64,000 nt of DNA from Thunnus maccoyii (Eukaryota; Chordata; Actinopteri; Scombriformes; Scombridae): the NCBI RefSeq assembly GCF_910596095.1, contig NC_056554.1:310001-374000 (forward strand), given 5' to 3'. Below the pieces are notes generated by a model. The model had not been told where the DNA came from, searched no databases, and saw only the letters and a list, made by a program, of their open reading frames with translations. Positions 1-12,900 of the stretch are shown piece after piece. A program made the translations under genes and the position numbers. Every line of letters starts with the position of its first letter. Position 1 is the first letter of the stretch.

Positions 1-338
1 AAGTCCACTTTACACAGTGATTCACCTGGTGTGCAGAAGTGAGATAAAAGGCAAGGGGTGACCTTCTCCCTCATGCTCTTTTTTTTCATTCTTCTCACAG
101 CTAATACCATTACATTTGTGTGCACAACCAAGTGCACCACTATGAATGTCTTTGTGGAAAAGTGGTCAAAAGTGTGAACCGCTACCCTGTTTGAACAATT
201 CTCTTGAACAACTCTCACTAGACCCTGAAAAGACTTTCTGCCTTTGAGTGTGGCTGTTTAGAACATGTTTTTCCTTCAGACGTGGTTGGACAACAAGTTC
301 CTGTATCAATGCATTGACAAGTTACAAGACATTATTAC

Positions 339-480
339 CTTTAGGATAGCAGCCTGCAACACCATTAACCTCGCGACACTCTTCAGTAGGGTCACAGGAG
401 TTATCAACACATTCCAAAGTATAGTTCCCTGCACAGCGACACAGCTTTGAGCAGCCATCTCCAAATATGACCTCACCAGG
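339..480 (-). CDS. zan: Cys-rich D-module exon following the TIL domain
   Basis: Acceptor TTTGTTTCAG, then [18 protein letters not shown], an N-Y-T sequon, and [20 protein letters not shown]. This is the short VWC-like stretch that sits between TIL and VWD modules in zonadhesin and FCGBP. It ends CCTAAAG|GTAATA in phase 1. Bases 1-338 show no further exon, so the VWD domain must lie outside the window. Confidence 0.8.
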
Positions 481-872
481 CTGAAACAAATTTAAACAAA
501 GGATCGGTATTGGCAGAGTGTACTGTATGTCATCAGAACTACATAGTGTAACCTACTTGTCATTTACTGTCTTGTCGTTATATCTTTGTACAATGGAATA
601 TTAACAATGACATCCGACCTTATAATAGTTATTTTGGTCATCCAGGCAACCACATTTCTCCAGTGGCACACAGTGGCGTCCCTTGAAGACAAATCCTGGT
701 TTGCAGAAGCAGGCACTGATGCAGGAGCCGGTACAGTTGGTGGAGGGTTCCATACAGGTAGGGATACAAGCTGGACCACAGTCTATATACTCAGCATTAG
801 GAGGGCACGGTTCTGTACAGCAGACAAAAGAATTGGTTGAAGAAAAATGAGGGAATATAAATTTGATAAGGA

Positions 873-916
<44 letters not shown>

Positions 917-3900
917 AAAAGAGGGAAAAGAAAATTAGATAAATAGTTAATGAATTCATAATTATTGGAAACCTTTGATAAGGACATGTCATACTTGGTG
1001 GCTTGGTTGTTGTTGGCCGAGGAGTTGTTGGTTTAGGTGTAGTTGGTTGAGGAGTTGTTGGTTTAGGTGTAGTTGGTTGAGGAGTTGTTGGTTTAGGTGT
1101 TGTTGAATGAGGAGTGGTTGGTTTAGGTGTTGTTGGTCGAGGAGTTGTTGGTTTTGGTGTACTTGGTCCAGGAGTTGTTGGTTTAGGTGTAGTTAGTTGA
1201 GGAGTTGTTGGTTTAGGTGTTGTTGAATGAGGAGTGGTTGGTTTAGGTGTTGTTGGTCGAGGAGTTGTTGGTTTTGGTGTAGTTGGTCCAGGAGTTGTTG
1301 GTTTTGGTGTAGTTGGTTGAGGAGTTGTTGGTTTAGGTGTTGTTGAATGAGGAGTGGTTGGTTTAGGTGTTGTTGGTCGAGGAGTTGTTGGTTTTGGTGT
1401 ACTTGGTCGAGGAGTTGTTGGTTTTGGTGTAGTTGGTCCAGGAGTTGTTGGTTTTGGTGCAGTTGGTCTGGGAGTTGTTGGTTTTGGTGTAGTTGGTCCA
1501 GGAGTTGTTGGTTTTGGTGCAGTTGGTCTGGGAGTTGTTGGTTTTGGTGTAGTTGGTCCGGGAGTTGTTGGTTTTGGTGTAGTTGGTCCAGGAGTTATTG
1601 GTTTAGGTGTAGTTGGTCCTGGAGTTGTTGGTTTGGGTGTAGTCGGTGTAGGAGTTGATGGTTTAGGTGTAGTTGGTCCAGGAGTTGTCGGTTTTGGTGT
1701 AGATGGACCGGGAGTTGTCGGTTTAGGTGTGGTCAATCCAGGAGTTGTTGGTTTAGGCATAGTTGGTCTTGGAGTTGTTACCGGTGGTAGAGGAGTTGTT
1801 GGTTCAGCTGTAAATCATGGAAATGTCTGTCACTGACACAGCAAATGCTTCTAATGGTGCAGTGAGTAATTTCGCTCTGGTCAGATTCTCACCTTTGCAG
1901 GCCATGACACACACAGCATCAACAGCAATATCTGTCTCAGGAGTCTCTCCATAGGTACCCACAATCACAAACTGATATAAACATAAATGTGAAAAGAAAG
2001 TTAATGTAAACCTATGTGCTCACATGCACACATAAACACATACAGAGACAGACAGAATTCTAGTACTTACCTGAATGGCAGCAGTTCCCAGGTAGCGGGC
2101 CGCTGCAGGCTTCCAGCCTTGGCCCTGGTTCCCCCTGACAGTGAAGAGAGCAGGTCCAAGGCTTCCACCTGGTAAGTAGACAAACAAATTCAAGACAAAC
2201 AAATATTTTCATGCTGCCTGTGTTCCTTACTGTATGGACATTAGGATAAATTCAGTCTTTACCTGTGGTGATGGTGTGGACACTGAGCTGCATGGTGGTG
2301 CTGGTGCCATACAGGTAGTAGTGGAAGTTCAGGTCCAGACATCTCGAGGAGGGAGTTATTAGAGGACTTCTGATCTGAGCCTGGACTCCAGGGACAGCCT
2401 CAAAAGAATCCATCAACATGTAGGCGCCGACTACATATGGAGGGGTATAAATAAATGATTAACATTTAGGTAAGAAAACAAATACAATAAAATAAAGACA
2501 TCATGTTGCTGATTGATTCTCTATACCACAAGAAAATACTTTTATTCTACTACACATTTCTCAAAGTTGGAAACACACATCCACATATTTGAGGATATCA
2601 TACCCAGATGCAGCACTGCTGGCCTTCTTCTGGCCTGAACAAAGTGGATGTGAGCCTGAAGTGGCTAAAACAAATGTGGGCCATTTTTGGCAAAGATGCG
2701 GTGCTCTTGGCGATGTGTAAACTGGATGTGACCCTAAAGTTGCCCATGTGATACATAGTGAATATGGCCCAAATAACACAAAACAGATGTGGGCCACCTT
2801 TGGCAAAGATCTGGTCGACAATAGTTAATGTGTGTGTAAACCAAAAGTGGCCCACATATGGTGCAGCAAATGTGGCCTGGTTATCTTAAAACATACCTAG
2901 GCCAGTTCTGACAAAGATACGGCACAGTAAGCACTGGCTTGACTTGATGTGAACCTAAAGTGGCCAACATATGATATGGCAAATATGGCCTAAATACTAT
3001 ACAACAAATTTGGCCCACTTTTGGCAATTGTATGGCACAGTCAGCACTGGCTGTCATAGTGTGAGGCTACTGTGGCCCACATTTGAAATAGTAAATATGA
3101 CCCATATATTGCTGAACATTATCGGGCCACTTTAGGTAAAGATGTGGCACAATTGGTACTGGCTTAACTGAATGTTAGCCTGAAGTGGCCCGCATTTGAT
3201 GCAGCAAATGTAGCCCATTTATCTTAAACATATCTGGGCCAGTTCTGGCAAATATACGACAGAGTAAGCACTGGCTAATCAGGATGTGAGCCTAGTATGG
3301 CCCATATTTGAAATGGTGAATTTCCAAATATGGTTGAACAGTATTGGGCAACTATAGGTAAAGATGCGGCACAATTAGTACTGGCTAATCTGGAAGTGAG
3401 CCTGAGGTGGCCAACATATGATGCAGCCAATGTGGCCAAGTCATCTTAAAACATATCTGGGCCGGTTTTGGCCAAGGTACGGCACATTCAGAACTGGCTA
3501 ATCTGAATGTGATATGTTATGACATGATATGATATGATATGATATGATATGATATGATATGATATGATATGATATGATATGATATGATATGAGATATGAT
3601 TTACTGTGGTTCTAAATTAATCATAAAATTTTAGAGGTGAAGATCAGTATAGGTGCATACACACCAATAATGTTTACAACTGGAAATGCTCCCAGAAGAT
3701 TATTTTTCTACAGCAAAGTGTGCCCTGGCCTCCTCCTTTTATAAATATGGAATTTACTAAAGGTAGGGTACACCACCTTTTAACATCCTTTTGGATTTCT
3801 CATCAATTTTGTTATAATTGGTTTCAAACATATTGGAAAGTGTTTTAGTTATAGTTACTCCAAGATTCTTCATTGTTTTAGAATTCCATTTCAGATTATA

Positions 3901-6900
3901 TGCATCTCTGATTTGTTGGGATGGAGATTAATTAAATGAAAGGATTTGTGTTTTTGTGATATTCAATTTATGCCCTGAGTAGTGTCCATATGTTTCTAGT
4001 AGGTTCATTAGATTTGGGAAACATATATCTGGTTGTTCAAGAAAAATAATGACATTGTCTGTGAGAAGTCCAATTATTTGTCCTCTCCCCCCTATAATTA
4101 CGCCCTGCAAGTTTTCATTCTGCCTTATTGCTTGTGCTAGGGGTTCAGCATATAAAGCAAAAAGAGTAGGAGAAAGACAGCAGCCCTGTCTTAAACCTCT
4201 TTCCGACTGAATCCTATTAGACAGGTTTCACTTTATCTTAATCCTGGCTGTAGGCTCATGGTAAATAGTTTTAATACACCGAATCACATTTTCATCAAGA
4301 CCAAATCTCTTTAATAATTCATATAAAAATACCTAACTAACACAATCAAATGCTTTTTCTGCGTTCACACTAACCAGAACCATACTTGTGCCCTTTTTTT
4401 GAGCATTGTCCACAATATGGAGGGTTCTTCTAATATTGTTGCGTGCTTAACATCCTCTAATAAAACTAGTTTGATCTTCGTTGATGGTATGAAAGTGTCA
4501 AATCTTTTGCAAATGATTGATGTAAATATCTTGTAATCTACATTTAAAAGTGAGATTGGCCTAAAATTTTTAATTTGGTTTTTTGTCTTTGCCTTCCTTA
4601 GGTAAAATGGCAATAATTGCTTCCTTTCATGATGGGAGAGCCCTGCCCTCTTTAAGGGTCCAGTTAAAACAGGATGACCTGGTGATTTAATGGCCTTTAG
4701 TCTACTAATTGCAGCTTCCAGGCCCCTACTTGTAATTTGTGAAGTAACGACATCATTCTGTATCTCACTCTGTGACCCTGTGACTTTCATCACTATTCAT
4801 TAATAAATAATAAATTCTGGAATAGACAAATAGTACCATATAGTGTGTATAGTACCAAATAGTGTGTATAGTTCCTTTCGAGGGGGTGGAGTTCTCTTCA
4901 AACATCAATTAGTCCCATTTCCTGCACTAATTTGTTAATAGACTTGTTGTATTGGGACTAAGGTTCATGACCACATTAAAGTCCCCTCCACATATAAAAA
5001 TACTTTTAGTCTCTAAGGCAATAATATCAAACAGAGTTTTGAAAAAACATTTGGTATTTTCTGGGGGACATATACATGGACCGGTGTCACCACTTTGTTT
5101 TCTATTTTTCTTTGACTGATACATACCTTCCCTCTTATCCCTGACTTCTTTATGGCATTCAAATTGGACTGCATTTGTGATTAGGATAGTCATTCCCCTC
5201 TTCCGGTTAGGGTTGTAGGAACTACAAAATGCATTTCTAAATCCAAAACATCTTAATTTCTCATGTTCTTGTTGAGGCAGGTGGGTTTCCTGTAAAAATA
5301 GTACTTGAGCCTTCTGTTGTTTCAATTTAGCCAGGACTTTGCCCCTTTTAATTGGATTATTCATCCCATTTACATTAAGTGACACCAATTTTATTTTGAC
5401 TTGAACATCTGGACAACGTGTACTAGAGAAAAGAATGAAAGAAAAACAGATGACTTCCAAGTATAGGTGATTCCTCGCCACCCTGAGTCACTGTTGGGAG
5501 GTAGAGGGGAGAGCCTCCTTCCAGAGGGCCCCTCACTAGAGGTGAATTACACCATTTCACGCATCCTACTAGTCCAACATCATCCAATAGCAATTATTTG
5601 GTGGTCCAAATGAAGTCTTAAGCATTGATCAAAATTTATTTAGCCCAATATATACCAGCATCAAAAAATAATAAGACAAGAGGGAGGTATCTTCCCTACC
5701 AGTCAGTCCTTATTTGAATCGCTAAGTAAACCCAAAAATAAATAAATAAAATGTCCTTCAAAGTCGAAATAAAAAAGCTGCATACACTTGTTATATTGAG
5801 ATTCACGCCACAGGCAAAAGTCATGTAGTGGTCACCACTGGTTCTACAAAGGGGCTAACGAAGTTTCACATACTGCCACAAAATAAACATTACTTGGAGG
5901 GTGTCCACTCAAACTCCTGTAATCTTTCCTTTGCTGGACGTGTGGTCTCGTCTACACTTTTCTACCCAGCGCGCTGCCATGTCATTGCCTGAAGAAGACA
6001 CTCCATCTCTCAGTCTGGCTCTGTAGCTCTGTGGCCTGGTGTCTCTATAAAGTAGCTTCTCCTCCTCAGCTCTTGCGCTGTATCTTGTGCATTATCATAC
6101 AGATGGGTGACAAATTAAAATGAAAAACCGGTACAGGCCTGAATGCTTGACCACTACAGTGAGGGGATAGGTGTTCAACTGGGTTGAGATCTGGCAACTG
6201 CGATAGCAGGCCATAGCATATGTTTCACATCATTTTCATTCATTCAGTGACCCTTTGTGCCCTGTGAATTGGGGCATTGTCATCGTGGAAGAGATCACTT
6301 CCATCAGGATAGAAATGTTTCATCACAGGATGAAGGTGATGACTCAGAACAACTTTCGATTGATTTGCAGTGACCCTTCCCTCTAAGGGGAAACGTGGAC
6401 CCAAACCATGCCAGCAAAATGCCCCCCACAGCATAACAGAGCCACCAGATCCCCTCACTGTAGGGGTCAAGTATTTAGACCTGTACCAGTTTTTCCTTTA
6501 ATTTGTCATCTGTCTGTATGTGCGTGTTCCTGAATTCCAGTGAATGCACATCTTGTGCAGTGGGGTCTGGAAGGACCCCCTTCATTCCTGTGTATGCTTT
6601 GTGCTTCTGGACAGCCTCCGTTGCATAGTTGTGGTCGAATGATAGACGTACTTTGATAATTTTCTTTCCCCAGGCCTTTTTAAATACCGCTTCTTTGGTA
6701 TTAAACTCCAGAAAATTTACCACTATGGACCTAAGTGGCTCATTCCGTCTGGCTTATGAGCCAGAGCTCTATGAGTGTACTGGATCTGGAGGTTGGGTAC
6801 CTCTGTTAGTGCAAGTCCAGTTTTCAGAAGTTGCTCAACAAATAAAGACATGGAGCTGCCTTCTTTCTCTTCAGGTACGCCATAAATGTGAATATTATTT

Positions 6901-9900
6901 CTCCTAGACCGTCCTTCCAAATCTGTCAGTTTTTCCTGCATGGCTTTCTGTGTCTTCATTGATTTAATCAGCACATCTTTCATAGCCATGTTAATTGTCT
7001 CAGCCTCATCAATTTGTCTTTCTGCTTCATTCAGTCCAATTTCGAGGGCATGGATTTGTGTGGAGTTCACAGAAAGTATTTGATAAATCTCCTGCTTCAG
7101 GTCTTCATGTTCGGTTTTCATGTCTTCTTTACTTAATGAATTAGGGGGGTAGTTTTAGCTTGCTATCAGAAGCTCAAAATTATGCAGCCATCTGCTCGCC
7201 TCTCCACCCATTTATAAGGCAAACTTGATGAAAGTGTTCTAACATTTCTGTCCATGTGGCCTCTCACACAAAGTCACCAGTGAAAGGAGCATTAACAACT
7301 CCAACACCACAATTCCCTATCAGTTTGACAGCGAGAATGCATTGGACAGTGCAGCAGGTAAGAGGCTAACATTAGCGACTAGCTTTACTAGCTGTTATTT
7401 GCTGGCATGCATGACTAACATTATGTTGATACCATGGCCACTTGCAAACAATAAACAGGCAGTGTCAAGTAACTTAGGTAGAAATATGCACTGAGAAAAA
7501 AAACGTCTTCCTGCACTGTTGTCATATGGGTCTGCCAGGAGACGCTGGCTAACAGTGAAGGCCAGCTGATTGGGCTAACGTAACTTAACTGACTTAATCT
7601 GAGCATCATGATAACCTCCAAGTATTGAATTAGACCTGAGTAAACAGCAACAGAGAAACATGAGCCGTTTTCACATATGAACTCCAGGCAATGTTCGGAG
7701 AATCAGGTCCTTTCACACATATAGCACACAACAGGAGATTGTCTGTGTCAGACACGTTCTCACCAACTGGAAATACTCTGGTTTAGGTGTGGGGTGGCAC
7801 CTAGGTAGAGTTTGCAGGTGGCAGGACTTGATGCAAAAAGTATGCTGCATTAGTAATTCGGCTTTTTTAAGCTTTTCACCAGAAATAAAACGGCTTTTAT
7901 TTTATGAGAAATCATAGGAAGTCCTCTTTCCTATTAGTGCCAGCTTCACAGCGGAGCATTCAGGCCCAGTCAACATAATGCAGCTTAGCTAGCCTGTTGC
8001 ATATTGTGTTCCCTGTCTATTTCTGAGAACCATGCGCGTCACACGGAGAAAATAGGCGAGACCTCGAATCTCTAGATGACGCAGCAGCTTCTCATGCGGG
8101 CTGTGTGGCTACTCTAACCAGGTTAGAGCATTCAATTCTAGAGATTTGAGGTCTCGCCTATTTTCTCCGCGTGACGTGCGCGGTTCTCAGAAACATGGGC
8201 GCCAAAATGAAAAGCACACGCACTGCTCATGCATCCAGTGTGTCCCAGGTGTAATGTCCAGATAACTTCAGGGTTGCAGTGCATGTGTGAAAGAGGCTAT
8301 GGTCAAATCAAAATCAAATCACGTTTATTGTCACTGGTCACTTCAAGTATAAAGGCGAGTGAAAGTCTTGGGTGCTTGCTCCACAACAGTGTATCTGTAT
8401 AAGAAACAGACATTACCCAATACACTAGTCTAAAAATGTATAGGCCTGATTTAATACAGGGTTAGACTGTTGAAGCATGAGGTGAACATAAGCTCCACTA
8501 TTTTTCTGTTGCACCGACTTCTCAGAGAACAGCTTTGGATCAGCGGTCTGCCGCAGTGTTTCCAGAAGTGCTCACTGGGTCACAGCACAAGCTGGACGTT
8601 AGATACACAGCTGATTCTGTAACCACTGGATCAATGGATCCACCACTATACTCAGAACTTTTTCTCTTACTTAGACACATCGACACTTTGTTAGTGTCTT
8701 GTATTTCATTTTATCTTATACAGTTTTTTAAAAATATTTTTGTGATCTATAATTACCTTGTTTTATTTTGCTTATTGTATTTTGCTTCTATCTTGCTATT
8801 CCCTACTGTGCTCCCTGTGATTACTGCTTAGCACCTGAATTTCCCCTATTAAAGAAGAACAGACTTTACATGACTGTACTGATGGCTCATTTGGCTGCCA
8901 ACTCACAGCCACAGGTTTTTATTAACTACTATTACAGTGATTTAGTTATGATTATGTAGAGTTAGTCATTTGTTATCCTGTCTGGAAGAATATAACTGTT
9001 AATGTGTTTAGGCAGCAAAATAATTTGTATTTGTATTCAAATAAAAGTGGAAATAGGCGTTAAAATCCTAATTTTTCATTGCACTTCTAAGTATAGGATA
9101 ATAAAATGTTAAAATAAATGTTCCTCAATAAACTATTGCAGCAACAGAAGGTTCCCAAAAATTAATCTTTAATTTTATCTCTTTTAATTTTCTATTTGGA
9201 CTTTTAATTTAATTATGACCAAAAAATATCCTCAATAGACATGACTACATCCACCACAAATCTTTGGTGCAGTGCAGTTACATTCTGCATTAACTAGCTT
9301 ACAGCTAGCTGAGCTAGCTTACTTTGCGTTACTGTAGCTGTTTTCATGGTAAGAATGTTCTAAAGCTCTGATGCTAACGTAACAGTAAAATGATGCAGAT
9401 AATTTAGTTAACTGCCAGATCATCTCCTTAACTTTATTGGTCTGTTATCTGATTTATCAATATAAATTAAAACACATCTTTTCTCCCTGCTATGTAATAT
9501 ATTTATTGATAATATAAGTTGAAATAATTAGCTTGTTACATAATAAAAAGCCCATGCCATTGAAAACTGTATGTAATAGTGTAACTAATATGAGTTTCCA
9601 CTGTACACTTATTTCGGTTGCAGAAATATTGTAATATCAATGTGGATGCAAAACACATCCATGTGTTTTATTGTGTAAGTGTTGTTTAAGTGTTTGTTGA
9701 AGATGAAGTTCGTAGTTTGAGGCTTCTATGATACCAAGTCATGAACAAAAAGGAGAAGGTCAGGAGGAAAATAATGTTAATGTTAATGTGTGCAGGTAGT
9801 AGATTGGTTGTTAGGGGTGAACATCGCCTGCAAAAACACTCAAATTCATGCAAATCGCAGGAAACAGTATTCAGTCAGATCATATTTACTGAACTCATGT

Positions 9901-12900
9901 AACTTTAATGTTCTTTTGTGTACATGATTGCATCGTTCGGGCAGACTGTGAAAACAGTCAACTACAATTCCATACAGACTTTTGAAAAGAAGAATCACTT
10001 ACATCCAGGCTTTGAGAAGTCATCCTCGGGTCCGGTGCCTTCAGTGTCTGTCGGCCCAAGCCACTGACCAAAGCCGAACACATCGGGATTTTCAGTTTCA
10101 GTCGTCCATCCACACAGATCATCAAGAATGTCGAAATCACAGCCAGAAAAACAAGCTGTGGAGAAAACATTTAGACAATCAGTGATACAACAATGAGTGT
10201 GTGAGTGTGTGTGTGTGTGTGGTCATGCTCAGCTAACTCACAAGGACATGCTCCTTCAGTGATGACAATGTTGTCCAGAGCTGAGTCACAGGAAGCAGTG
10301 AGGTTTCTTTGAGCCTCAAATACAATCTATAAACACAGAGGGAAAACATCATCATACTGATCGATAGTATGAAAAAACTGTTGTACTATATATGAGTTAT
10401 AGATTGATTTTAGCTTTGCAGTCTTATTAGACTACATATGAATTCTCATGGCATTTAAGTCAAGTTACAGTAAGTAAGCTGCAGTTCATTTAGCTCAACT
10501 TTGTGTTTCTCTTTCCCAAAACAGTCGCTAGGTTTCCATCTACTGCTGTCATGTAAATATTTGGAGTTGGGTCATCGAGGCGCCAATTTTTCAGTTGGGG
10601 GCCATTGACTAATAACCTCTGTTTCTTTTTGAGGTGTCTCAACCACTAACAAACAAACAAAAACACACACACACGATGACTTTTTATTCATGTCTGGTTT
10701 GTTGCAGTTGGCCGCTATCAGTCTTCCTGGCAGGTGCAGGGGAAGAGGTGTTGTAAGTGAGATATGGCTAATTCTCATAAAAGATTCACTGTGCAGGAAG
10801 TGATTGAATTGGTAACATCAGTTGAGACTGATAAGGCAGACATTTTTATTTAAGCCTCCAGGTTGTGAGAGTGGTGGCAGTGCAGAGGACAGTGGAGATG
10901 AGGAGATGGGTGGAAGTCTCTACAAAGAATGGCAAGAGAGGCTTCAAACCCCAGATAAGGAGCTGTCACCAAGCAAAGAATTGTTGTGCACTGTTATGGA
11001 TGATGATGGATTATGAAGTCATCACTATTAACAATAAAAAACAACAACAACTGCTCTACTTTGTTTAGATTTCCATACAAGACGAGGACAAAAACACTGT
11101 ACTTGAAATTAAATAGATCAAAAATTGAACCCTTATATACTGTAAATGCTACTGCAAACATTTATGTCTTATCTAATGTACCCACTCTAGGTAAATATTA
11201 ATTGTATAATCTAAGTAATTTATACAAGAGGATGTGGATTTTAAAAAAAAAACTTTTATACATTTATCTCAGCATTTGAATTTTGACATCCATTTGAATT
11301 TTATACCAATTTCAAAATAAAATGAATAGGCAATTATGTATCAGAATTTACACTACAATACATTTCTTAGAAAATGTGTGATTTTTTTCCCTCCTCATTC
11401 ATTACTCCAGTTCTGATTTTTTTTTCATAATAAGACTGTTACCAATACAGTTTCTGTCAAAGTGACACAGACTATTTTATGATGTCAGAGAAATACCAGA
11501 CAAGACAACTAGTTTTAAAAGCCTTGATGTCAGAATGAGTTGTTTCAGATTTACCTTTTAACTATTTTAATGCAACACGCCTGTCAGTAATACTTTATTG
11601 TGTGTTCAAAATTTCAAGATTTAAATCGTTAACAGTGAGGTCTGAACAAATACTAAAAATTTTAATTACGTTTTCCACTCATGATCTAATTACCAGATGA
11701 ATCCTAGTTGCCATATTGCTGCTCAGTTATATGTCTCCATGTTTGATTGTTAAAGCAACATTTGCAGTGACCTGCTAACACTCACAGTGATGCTCTGACT
11801 GCTGGGTTTGGACACGGTGACGGAGCCCTTTAGCCAGGATGGACTCTGGAAACCAGTCTTCTTCCAGACCTCTTTGTCACTGCCAGGCGTCCTGGCCAGA
11901 ACTCTCAACACATTCTTACTGTCAGAGCCATACATGTAGTATTGGAACTGGACACAGATCTGAGAGGTTGATGATGAGAGGGCAGGACTCAGCAGACGAG
12001 CCTTCTGTCCATTCGACACATTGTCACACTCATGGTAGATATAGAATCCCTCTGCGGACAGATCGAGACAGAAGTATGATATGTTTTTATCTTATCATGA
12101 TTCGGAATTCAGTGTTTCCATCCTAGAACTCCAAATTGACCCCAGTCATGGCCTGGTTACGAACGAGGTAATTATTCATGAATTGTAATGAAATGGTTCA
12201 AATAAACCATGCATTCAGAACTGACTTCCATCAGGGTAGTCTCCACTGGGGCCTGTGCCAGGTGTTGGGGTTGGACCTTTGTGTCGGGTCCAGTCACTGC
12301 TGTCTGTGTTGTCCTGACTGAAACTGCAGAACGGCTCACTGTCCTGGTTAAAGTTACAGGAGGTCAGCACTGCTGCTAGAGAAACACAACACAGGCAGAT
12401 GCATTAGTTCAAAACTGACAATGTAATACAATGTTTTATCATTTACCACCATTATAAATGTAGTTATTGCCAACATTTTGTTTGGTTTGTGAGATAAATT
12501 ATTCAACTTACTAACTGATAAAATTTCATCACTAGGTTAATGTGATAATTAATCAGTTTAGAGATGAGTCAAAATGAAATACATTTTCTAAGGATTTTCA
12601 TGGTGGCTCTGGTATTAATAGTGCTGCCTCACAGCAAGGCCATGGGTTGCCAGGTCAACAGTCTGCGGTAAAGTGGAGACTAAATTATCACTATATGTTA
12701 ATGTAAGCATGGCTTGACTAACCTAGCTAGGTATTACAAGGCAAAAGGGGCAAAACTTTTGTCATCTTCAAGTGTCATCTTCAATGGATGGATGAGCATG
12801 GGTTTGGTTTCAGAGGTGGAGGGGACACTATGAAGTCAGGGGTGTATTATTAATGCCCTCACTACTTAAAATCACATTTACATTAAAGATAATGTTGAAT

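Noticed and set aside
1347..1836. Plus-strand open frames rich in Gly/Val or Cys/Trp/Ser opposite the mucin exon
   Set aside because: They are the reverse reading of a 30-bp repeat whose length is divisible by three, so several frames stay open automatically. The minus frame fits the MAM-mucin-TIL gene with splice phases.
3511..3600. Possible CRISPR-like or satellite array at (GATAT)n
   Set aside because: Pure pentamer with no spacers; a simple microsatellite in a eukaryotic intron.
9958..10170. Minus-strand 70-codon ORF with a signal-like start
   Set aside because: It is in the wrong frame. The MAM2 exon 10155-10003 on the same strand, in another frame, gives a full MAM motif and correct splice phases.
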